A DNA stretch of 64,000 bases, from assembly GCA_002825515.1 (NCBI GenBank), contig PJET01000004.1:19383-83382 (forward strand), in the 5' to 3' direction. Of the stretch, positions 58,093 through 64,000 are shown one piece after another. The notes under the pieces were generated by a model. The model was given only the letters and a program-made list of their open reading frames with translations. It was not told where the DNA came from and searched no databases. How positions within the stretch are numbered: position 1 is the first letter of the stretch; each line of letters opens with the position of its first letter. Source of the stretch: Candidatus Thorarchaeota archaeon MP11T_1. GTDB taxonomy: Archaea > Asgardarchaeota > Thorarchaeia > Thorarchaeales > Thorarchaeaceae. The translations under genes and the position numbers were made by a program.

Positions 58093-59715
58093 ATGCCTAT
58101 GTTGAGAACTAGCTCAGCGGCTTTTCCGGCTTCGAAAAAGGTACTGAGCGATATTCCATATGTCCTGCGCGTAGAATTTGGTCATCTTGCGCATGAGACC
58201 ACAAAGATTGTAGGAAAGCCCATTGCATGCCACAAGTGTAACGGCTTCCTTCTTAGTGTAGACCAAATCGAAGACGATCCAAAGGTAGGTAAACACTTTG
58301 TGTGTCCTTTCTGCGGAACTCTAAATGTCATCGAGGGTGAGATTGTCGTAGCAGGTGACGACACAGATTTCGTTATTAGCCCTCCCCCAGACATAACTAC
58401 TGATACTGAAACGATATCTATAGGCGGACGTTCATTTCTTGGACTAATTGATGTTTCAGGATCAATGGCTGGAGCAAATCTAGCTGCCGTCAAACGCAGT
58501 CTAAACACCTCCATTGACAGTCTTGCTGCAAATGCTCCAGACACAATGTTTGGGTTGATAGAATTTGAGAGCTCTGTTGTTGCTCGTAATCTGGAAAACG
58601 GAAATCCCGTCGAACTTCCGAGAGACTCCTTTGCAAGTCTTAAGGACATAATTGAGTCTACAAAGAAGCTTCTTGACCAGGTGAAATTAGTAGGTGTGGG
58701 AAAGAACAAAGACAAGCTGAAGAAGCATGTTCAAACACTTCGTGACCAAGGTGGGACTGCATTGGGCCCTGCAGTTGGAATGGCTTATGTCATTGCCAAG
58801 CATCGAAATGTTGGTAGAGTCGTTCTTCTCACCGATGGGCTTGCTAACGAGGGCATTGGTGCTCTTGAAGGGTATCAGGTCACTCCCGCGAGTAAATACT
58901 ACGAAGACCTAGGAAAGATGTTCATGGACCTCGGTACTGCAGTTGATGTAGTTGGTATTGCCTCGGGTGCTGGCATGGAGCTTCAGACATTAGGACTCTT
59001 GCCTGAGGCTACAGGTGGACAGATGTATTATGTGACCCCCAATGAACTTGATCGCAGTCTCTCTGAATTGGCTGGTGCATCCCTTCTTGGCAGAGATGTA
59101 GAGGTGCGGCTTATCATCCCTCCAGGTGTGAACGTGAAAGACGCCTCTGGAGTTTCTCGAGCCGTTGTTGACCAGTTGAAGACGAAAGGCGAAAGCAAGA
59201 TTGGAGTTGTTGGCGAAGATCATGAGCTATACTTTGAGGTTGAACCTGAGAAAGAGATTAAGGAACCTGAAGTACCAATTCAGGTCCAAGTATCATATAC
59301 GGATGAGGAAGGCGCAAGAAGAGTTCGTGCATTGACAACCAAGCTTCGTGTCACCAAGAAAGAGGAAGAAATCATGGAATCCCTCGACCCAACAGTTGGT
59401 GCAACCTTTGTGACACAGAAGGCTGGAGAAGAGTCCTTCCGTGGTGACAGAGAGAAGGGTCGAGAGCGGATAGCTTCATTCAGAAAAGCTCTGAAGACAA
59501 AGGCAAAGGCCGCTCCTGCTAGCGTTCAAGCAATGCTGGACAAGACTGACAACGTTTTGAACGCAGAGGAGGCTGAGATTGTTCGTCAGGAGGAGATGAT
59601 GGCTGAGGCTCCAGCAGCAGGCCCATCAGGAGCTGCGGACGAGGCTTTCACTGGCAGTCTTGCTCAGATGAAAAGAAGCTCAAAGAAACTCTTTGACAAA
59701 GATGAAGAAGCATAA
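58093..59715 (+). CDS. Zinc-ribbon plus vWA protein, Sec23/Sec24-like candidate
   Basis: A 540-residue protein. A zinc ribbon (CHKC at 46-49 and CPFC at 71-74) is followed at 112-290 by a vWA domain with an intact MIDAS (DVSGSM at 120, GGTA and TDG later). A beta-sandwich-like region (about 320-420) and a helical, acidic tail complete it. Zinc finger, vWA trunk, beta-sandwich and helical region is the order in Sec23/Sec24 of the COPII coat, which usually lack a MIDAS. The likeness is architectural; a chaperone-associated vWA protein is the alternative. GGAGG precedes ATG 58093. Roadblock genes flank it. Confidence 0.7.
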   Translation: MPMLRTSSAAFPASKKVLSDIPYVLRVEFGHLAHETTKIVGKPIACHKCNGFLLSVDQIEDDPKVGKHFVCPFCGTLNVIEGEIVVAGDDTDFVISPPPDITTDTETISIGGRSFLGLIDVSGSMAGANLAAVKRSLNTSIDSLAANAPDTMFGLIEFESSVVARNLENGNPVELPRDSFASLKDIIESTKKLLDQVKLVGVGKNKDKLKKHVQTLRDQGGTALGPAVGMAYVIAKHRNVGRVVLLTDGLANEGIGALEGYQVTPASKYYEDLGKMFMDLGTAVDVVGIASGAGMELQTLGLLPEATGGQMYYVTPNELDRSLSELAGASLLGRDVEVRLIIPPGVNVKDASGVSRAVVDQLKTKGESKIGVVGEDHELYFEVEPEKEIKEPEVPIQVQVSYTDEEGARRVRALTTKLRVTKKEEEIMESLDPTVGATFVTQKAGEESFRGDREKGRERIASFRKALKTKAKAAPASVQAMLDKTDNVLNAEEAEIVRQEEMMAEAPAAGPSGAADEAFTGSLAQMKRSSKKLFDKDEEA

Positions 59716-59733
59716 ATCGTTTTCATAATTGAC

Positions 59734-59772
59734 GGTCGTGCGAATTTTTCTAGCGCGACCACACCTCTTTTT
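59734..59772 (+). terminator. Terminator after the Sec23/24-like gene
   Basis: GGTCGTGC (59734-59741) pairs with GCGCGACC (59753-59760) in eight positions including one G-T, around an 11-base loop, and is followed by ACACCTCTTTTTT. Confidence 0.7.
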
Positions 59773-59907
59773 TACGTAACACAACCCCAAATATTCACCA
59801 AATGCGCAAATGAAACGCATGTGTCGGTAACATATCTCCACAAGTCTAAAATAGTCAACTGCGGCGTAGATGTTAAGGCACAGTTGAATCAGCGAGGACT
59901 CTGTACG

Positions 59908-60207
59908 TTGATTAGTCAAGAAAAGCTTCAAGGGATCCTTTCCAAAATCAAGGAACAGGAAGGAGTACGAGGGGTTGTTGTGACTAACATGGACGGTCTA
60001 CCACTAAGTAGTGATCTAGACCCTGAAACTACAGAGAACGTCGCTGCAATAATTACCTCCCTCGTTGGAAAAGCACTAGATGCGGTGCGTGAACTTCGAG
60101 AGGGGTCGCTGTCATTCCTGACCTTGGACACAACCAAGGGTCAGATCAATATCGCACCGGAAGTGAACGAGGGCCTCATATTGGTTGTCCTCAAGAATAA
60201 TGAATGA
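59908..60207 (+). CDS. Roadblock/LC7-domain protein
   Basis: A 99-residue Roadblock protein: helix KLQGILSKIKEQEGVRGVVVTNMDGLPLSSDL, then TENVAAIITSLVGKALDAV and the strand-helix ending INIAPEVNEGLILVVLKNN. The start TTG 59908, with GAGGA about ten bases upstream, gives the usual family length. Readings from GTG 59821 would add an unrelated leader. It begins a run of two Roadblock genes, a GTPase and a further Roadblock gene on the plus strand. Confidence 0.85.
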   Translation: MISQEKLQGILSKIKEQEGVRGVVVTNMDGLPLSSDLDPETTENVAAIITSLVGKALDAVRELREGSLSFLTLDTTKGQINIAPEVNEGLILVVLKNNE

Positions 60208-60225
60208 GAATGAGGTGTACTGGAA

Positions 60226-60690
60226 ATGAGTGATCCAAAAGCCTTCGACAAGATACTCACTGAAATCATCCGACAAGACAAAGGAATCAAGAAGGTAATC
60301 CTTGTCGATAAAACTGGACTTACAATTGCCAACGTGTCCAAGCTATCGTACTACCCTGTGGATGTCGATAGCATCGGAGCTATTGCCAGTGCGGTCTTCT
60401 GTGCAAGTGAGGAGCAGGGCAAGAACCTGCAGATTGGGGAGCTTGAGATAGTCACTTCTGAGTTCTCGGAGGGTAAAATCTTCGCCTCAGCCTGTGGGAA
60501 AGGTGTTCTCTGTGTGGTTTCTGAGGCAGAGGTGAATATTGGTCTGATCCGGCTTGTGATGAAGAAACAAGGTGTGCAACTAGCTAACGAGCTTGACAAA
60601 TTCCTTGCAGTGGAACCGCTATCTCCCAAAGAGAGCGAGCTTGACGAGGAAGACCTGAAATCTGCCCTAGCCGAGCTCGAGCGTGTGTGA
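60226..60690 (+). CDS. Roadblock/LC7-domain protein with acidic tail
   Basis: A 154-residue protein. The Roadblock domain covers about 1-120 (AFDKILTEIIRQDKGIKKVILVDKTGLTIANV, then SIGAIASAVFCASEEQGKNL and NIGLIRLVMKKQG). A 30-residue acidic tail follows (SPKESELDEEDLKSALAELE). It starts 18 bases after the previous Roadblock gene, so they are cotranscribed. The two could form a heterodimer. Confidence 0.82.
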   Translation: MSDPKAFDKILTEIIRQDKGIKKVILVDKTGLTIANVSKLSYYPVDVDSIGAIASAVFCASEEQGKNLQIGELEIVTSEFSEGKIFASACGKGVLCVVSEAEVNIGLIRLVMKKQGVQLANELDKFLAVEPLSPKESELDEEDLKSALAELERV

Positions 60691-60762
60691 GATTATTCAT
60701 AACACATACTGTTGTATCCACACTTGGCAATTCCAGTATCCAGTGAGTATTGGAGCGAATCA

Positions 60763-60830
60763 GTTCAATCAAATAAAAAAGCCGTCCGAGGGCACCCTCC
60801 CGTGCCACAAAGGCTTTTATTAGACTGAAC
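60763..60830. repeat. Long imperfect inverted repeat before the GTPase gene
   Basis: 60763-60783 pairs with 60812-60830: blocks of 5, 2, 7 and 3 pairs with two mismatches and a two-base bulge. The apex contains a second stem GGCAC (60791-60795) with GTGCC (60802-60806). It could be a terminator for the Roadblock pair, a leader structure or a binding site; the right arm also contains a TATA-like CTTTTATTA. Confidence 0.6.
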
Positions 60831-60881
60831 TTTTACTCAACCAATATCCCACTATAGGGACCTCTGCAGTGACACAATGAG

Positions 60882-61454
60882 GTGTTTACAATTCGAAAAG
60901 ATGACAAGGGACGAATTCATCTCAAACTAGTATTCTATGGCCCGTCCCTAGGAGGCAAAACAACCGCTCTCCGCTGGCTTTACGGAAAAGTAGAAGGGCT
61001 ACAGAAGGGAGAGTTCACTGCAATTGAGGATGAAACCAATCGTACGCTGTTCTTTGACTACGTTCCCATGTCAGCTGGTGGCCGAGTGCTTTTCGACGTC
61101 TTCACAGTAGCTGGCCAGAAGAGACACAGGCATCAGAGAAAGGTGGTGCTTCAGGGCACTGATGGAATCCTATTTGTTGCAGACTCCTCACCGGATCAGC
61201 GCGATGAGAACACAGAGAGTTTCGAAGAGCTAAAGCTGTTCCTCGGTGATGCTCTTGGGCGTGAAATACCGATAGTAGTCATGTTAAACAAACGAGACTT
61301 ACCAAACAGGATGTCACGAGATGAAATGCTCGACCTCCTTGGTCTTGGTGGAAATGTCCCGATCTACGAAACAATTGCTGTACAGGGCGTAGGAGTTAAG
61401 AGGGCATTTCAAGCAATAGCGAGAGAAGTCATCCTGAAAAGAATGTACAAATGA
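60882..61454 (+). CDS. MglA/Arf-like small GTPase
   Basis: A 190-residue Ras-superfamily GTPase. G1 is FYGPSLGGKTTALRWLYGK (about 18-36). The G3 region reads FTVAGQKRHRHQRK, where the canonical aspartate is replaced by Thr, as in the TVPGQ of MglA. G4 is MLNKRDLP and G5-like IAVQGVGV follows. GTDGILFVADSSPDQRDENTES is typical of the MglA branch. MglA is controlled by the Roadblock protein MglB as GAP; here Roadblock genes lie on both sides. The start is GTG 60882, and the sequence ends in a basic KRMYK tail with no lipidation cysteine. Confidence 0.92.
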   Translation: MFTIRKDDKGRIHLKLVFYGPSLGGKTTALRWLYGKVEGLQKGEFTAIEDETNRTLFFDYVPMSAGGRVLFDVFTVAGQKRHRHQRKVVLQGTDGILFVADSSPDQRDENTESFEELKLFLGDALGREIPIVVMLNKRDLPNRMSRDEMLDLLGLGGNVPIYETIAVQGVGVKRAFQAIAREVILKRMYK

Positions 61455-61467
61455 CAGGTGAGACCAA

Positions 61468-61839
61468 ATGGCTGAGACCCGCGAAAATACACTCGAAGGT
61501 GTTCTGAACGAACTGCAGGGAAGCATTCCCGAGATTGAAGCCTGTGCTATAGTTAGTGTAGAAGGTTTACCAATCGTATCAGCTCTTCCCACAGATGTAG
61601 ATGAGGCAAAGGTCGCAGCAATGACTGCTGCTATGCTGAGTCTAGGTGAGCGGGCAGCGATAGAGCTTGGGAAAGGCAGCCTTGAGCAAGTTAATGTTAA
61701 GGGTGTCGATGGCTGGTTGTTGGTCACAGCAGCCGGAATTAACGCGTGTTTGACAGTTTCCACCACTGCAAATGCCAAACTAGGTCTCATATTCTTAGAT
61801 ATGAAACGTGCTGCAGAGAAAATTGCGAAAATGATCTAG
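61468..61839 (+). CDS. Roadblock/LC7-domain protein next to the GTPase
   Basis: A 123-residue Roadblock protein, the MglB-like candidate partner: LEGVLNELQGSIPEIEACAIVSVEGLPIVSAL, then AAMTAAMLSLGERAAIELGKG and WLLVTAAGINACLTVSTTANAKLGLIFLDMKRAAEKIAKM. AGGTGAGACC precedes ATG 61468. It starts 13 bases after the GTPase stop, so the two are very likely made together. Confidence 0.9.
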   Translation: MAETRENTLEGVLNELQGSIPEIEACAIVSVEGLPIVSALPTDVDEAKVAAMTAAMLSLGERAAIELGKGSLEQVNVKGVDGWLLVTAAGINACLTVSTTANAKLGLIFLDMKRAAEKIAKMI

Positions 61840-61903
61840 TACATCTACAAACACAACATCAACTCTAATAAGCTAAATCTTTCATTTATAGCTGAATCAG
61901 AGT

Positions 61904-62680
61904 GTGTTAGAATTGAACTTGTCTGGTCCTATGTATCGACTATACGAATACTACCTTTACAGACAGTTAGACAAGGATCGGGCTCCGCGACATGTTGGCA
62001 TTATTCTAGATGGGAATCGCAGGTATGCACGAAAACATGGCCTTGAGGTTCCATGGTTTGGTCATCACAGAGGTGCTGCGAAGGTAATGGATGTGTTGCG
62101 TATTCTTTGGGAGGCCAATGTAAAAGTCTGTACATTGTATGCTTTCTCTATCGAGAACTTTCAGAGGAACAAGGATGAAGTCGAGGAGATAATGGTTCTC
62201 GCAGAGGAAAAATTTAGTGAAGTGGTTGGGAATCCCGATGTTCATCGTCATCGCGTTCGAATCCAGGCTATTGGACGTGTAGACCTTCTACCTGAAAAAG
62301 TTCAGAAAGCAATCCATGATGCTGAGGAAGAGACCAAAGAATACAACGACCACATACTCAATGTCGCGATCGGATACTCTGGAAGAGCGGAGCTTGTCGA
62401 TGCAGTGAAGGCGATTAGTGAAAAGATCAATTCTGGTGAACTGTCACCTTCTCAGATTGATGAGGACCTCATAGAAAGCCACCTATACACTAATGGTGTA
62501 CCAGATCCTGACCTTATAATTCGCACATCTGGTGAAGAACGACTCTCTGGTTTTCTCTTATGGCAATCTGCCTACTCAGAGCTCTACTTTGCGCAGATTT
62601 ACTGGCCAGCTGTTCGCCGGATTGATATATGGCGCGCTTTACGTTCCTATGGGGACCGGTCTAGAAGATATGGCAAGTAG
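61904..62680 (+). CDS. uppS: Cis-prenyltransferase (undecaprenyl/dolichyl diphosphate synthase type)
   Basis: Adds isopentenyl units in cis to make long polyprenyl diphosphates, the precursors of dolichol-type glycan carriers. The 258-residue protein has HVGIILDGNRRYARKHGL (catalytic aspartate at about 36), YAFSIENFQRNKDEVEEIM, LNVAIGYSGRAELVDAV and DLIIRTSGEERLSGFLLWQSAYSELYF. A TATA-like TTCATTTATA at about 61881 fits a nearly leaderless start at GTG 61904 or TTG 61913. The product would be the substrate of the dolichol-kinase-like gene at the window start only indirectly. Confidence 0.95.
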   Translation: MLELNLSGPMYRLYEYYLYRQLDKDRAPRHVGIILDGNRRYARKHGLEVPWFGHHRGAAKVMDVLRILWEANVKVCTLYAFSIENFQRNKDEVEEIMVLAEEKFSEVVGNPDVHRHRVRIQAIGRVDLLPEKVQKAIHDAEEETKEYNDHILNVAIGYSGRAELVDAVKAISEKINSGELSPSQIDEDLIESHLYTNGVPDPDLIIRTSGEERLSGFLLWQSAYSELYFAQIYWPAVRRIDIWRALRSYGDRSRRYGK

Positions 62681-62741
62681 TATCTTGTCAGCTTTTATAT
62701 GTCAAAACCAATGAATTGACATAACAGGAGAATACAGGGTC

Positions 62742-63938
62742 TTGACGCGAACTCCAGTGGACATCTACAAAGGTTTGCTAGAAATAACGTTGGAGGACTC
62801 TGTCCCCAAACAAATCGAAATAGTTGCAACAAGGTTTACAGATGTTCAGTTCTTAGGAGCTAAGATTTCAGTCCATCTAACACGATTTGTCAGTCTTATC
62901 ACCAAACTTGTTGCATATCTAGAAACACGAGAGGTAGCAAATTCGAATGATGTCACTGAAGCAATTGATGTGCTTGACTATTTCACTTCAACATCAAAAT
63001 GGTGGCTAATGACCCGCAATGAGCCTGGGCTTGTATTCAGACCACCCTCCAGAGAACCAAGGAACTTCATCAAGTCCATTACAGACCTTCAATTTGGACC
63101 CAACACTCTACAGAGAATCACAAGTGCTGCAGAGAAATTGACTCGGTTCTTGAAAGAGCATGAGGTTGCAGACAAACCCCATCGAGATGACCTTCGTGAG
63201 GATTTTGTTTCTTCATGGGCTATTCTCAGTGCCTTTTCATGCAAAGGACAAGGTCGCAATGTGATATCAGAATCTGACTTTGAAACAGCATATGACATAA
63301 TTCGAATACTCTTCTTCTATGTTCCAAGTGAGGACTTCAAAGCACTAACCGTGATTCGCAGACTAGGATCACACCCTATTCTACCCAAAACAGCAAATAT
63401 TGGATTTTCTCCCGGTTTCGAAAGAAAACTGAATTCATCAGTTGCCGCACGTCTTGAGAAAGTTCATGGTGACTATTTAGCAGAAATGGCATCAGCCACC
63501 TCTGGAGCATCACGGACAATATTGACAAACTCGCTCCGTTTTCTGGGTCAATTTCAAGCTGTAAAGCAAGAAATAGAAAGACTTGAAGAAGAACACTATG
63601 ACTCCATTATTGTCGATGCTTTGCAGATGTTTGAGAACATTGGTGTTTCATCTGATTTCCTTCAGAATGAGGCAGCTGCAGTGGAGCTTTTTCGAGGACT
63701 CAAACTTGGTAATGGCGTAGAAGAGAGGATCCAGCTCCTGATAAGACGTCTTGAAGGTCTTGTTGTTGATTCAACTGGAAACAAAGACTTTCTGCTTCAG
63801 TATGCTCGACTTGTACCTCGATTGATTGCGCTCTTGCTACTACTGGCTACTGCAACAAAGTCGTCGTTGAGAGATCCTCTGAAAGATATCGATCTCAAGA
63901 GAGGTCTAGTACTTCTTCATACCATGATTAGTGATTAG
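62742..63938 (+). CDS. Unrecognised 398-residue helical protein
   Basis: I do not recognise it. It is soluble and almost wholly helical, with no cysteine motif, P-loop or membrane helix until a hydrophobic LVPRLIALLLLLATATK near 370. The first 90 residues (ISVHLTRFVSLITKLVAYLE and VTEAIDVLDYFTSTSKWW) look like the helical lid of an AAA protein but no ATPase domain is present. The start TTG 62742 has GGAG about 15 bases upstream. It follows uppS by 61 bases. Confidence 0.6.
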   Translation: MTRTPVDIYKGLLEITLEDSVPKQIEIVATRFTDVQFLGAKISVHLTRFVSLITKLVAYLETREVANSNDVTEAIDVLDYFTSTSKWWLMTRNEPGLVFRPPSREPRNFIKSITDLQFGPNTLQRITSAAEKLTRFLKEHEVADKPHRDDLREDFVSSWAILSAFSCKGQGRNVISESDFETAYDIIRILFFYVPSEDFKALTVIRRLGSHPILPKTANIGFSPGFERKLNSSVAARLEKVHGDYLAEMASATSGASRTILTNSLRFLGQFQAVKQEIERLEEEHYDSIIVDALQMFENIGVSSDFLQNEAAAVELFRGLKLGNGVEERIQLLIRRLEGLVVDSTGNKDFLLQYARLVPRLIALLLLLATATKSSLRDPLKDIDLKRGLVLLHTMISD

Positions 63939-64000
63939 GTTTCATCAAGACCATCTATCAAAATTCGTGCATCAACCACTAGAGCACCTTTTCCTTTCTC
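63935..64000 (-). CDS. C-terminal fragment of a gene running out of the window
   Basis: The minus strand is open from 64000 to a TAA at 63935-63937, giving 21 residues that read GKGALVVDARILIDGLDET. Its stop overlaps the end of the previous gene by four bases, the tail-to-tail style seen elsewhere here. The product cannot be identified from so little. Confidence 0.35.
   Translation of the reverse strand, partial: EKGKGALVVDARILIDGLDET

Noticed and set aside
58093..59715. Magnesium-chelatase or Ku-type vWA protein
   Set aside because: There is no AAA partner gene beside it and the N-terminal zinc ribbon and C-terminal beta region fit neither family.
1..64000. CRISPR arrays, cas genes, transposases, IS ends, integrases
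   Set aside because: No regularly spaced repeats and no transposase or integrase motifs were found on either strand; the only mobile-like signals are the tRNA fragments.

Overview
The window looks like chromosomal DNA of an archaeon, most probably an Asgard archaeon of the Thorarchaeota type. Clearly archaeal genes include isopentenyl phosphate kinase, CTP-dependent riboflavin kinase, Trm5 and Taw1 of wyosine synthesis, NadM-type NMN adenylyltransferase, ribosomal protein S8e, a translin-family protein and an archaeal/eukaryotic-type ProS. Genes with a eukaryote-like flavour include four Roadblock/LC7 proteins, an MglA/Arf-like GTPase, a zinc-ribbon plus vWA protein resembling a Sec23/24 core, a Vps29-like phosphoesterase, an EMC6-like membrane protein, an Rqc2/NEMF homologue and an RGG-tailed OB-fold protein. 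Genus-level assignment is inference; no rRNA is present. Many genes start with GTG or TTG, and short GGAG/GGTG ribosome-binding sites are common.

Layout. 1-12.8 kb is housekeeping: end of a dolichol-kinase-like gene, IPK, a glycosyltransferase, a predicted nucleotidyltransferase, trm5, a DUF371 gene, pcm, a minus-strand run taw1-translin-ribK, a B12/radical SAM protein, a proteasome beta subunit, NOG1, RtcA and NadM. 12.9-19.0 kb holds proS, a 2-hydroxyacid dehydrogenase, a MutS-family ATPase overlapping a Vps29-like gene, and an unrecognised gene. 19-34.2 kb is the accessory part: cupin, GNAT, LD-carboxypeptidase-like, M1 peptidase, radical SAM/SPASM-like, membrane proteins, ZIP transporter, tocopherol-cyclase-like protein, a broken flavin reductase, and all three tRNA genes (Asn, Met/Ile2, Glu). 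34.3-44.4 kb returns to core genes: OB-fold SSB, nadC, AMMECR1, pyrC, two CBS proteins, RqcH, EMC6-like, prepilin-type peptidase and two-subunit fumarase. 44.5-47.8 kb encodes a thiol:fumarate-reductase-like TfrAB pair. 47.8-57.3 kb carries unknown and DNA-associated genes, hypA and hypE around rps8e, and the scpB-scpA-smc operon. 57.5-64 kb is the Roadblock/GTPase/Sec23-24-like neighbourhood, followed by cis-prenyltransferase and an unknown helical protein.

The most unusual signal is around the tRNA genes. Each tRNA is accompanied by one or more displaced partial copies of itself. Between copy and tRNA lies one short gene per interval: two intervals next to tRNA-Asn, one next to tRNA-Met and one next to tRNA-Glu, with spacings of about 0.70 to 0.91 kb. 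This looks like repeated capture of single-gene cassettes at tRNA genes, with no recombinase in the window. Other notable points are a proteasome beta subunit with alanine where the catalytic Thr1 should be, a CDS whose last codons and stop lie inside the antisense of a tRNA, and several strong hairpins and palindromes, one of them covering the ribosome-binding site of the MutS-like gene.
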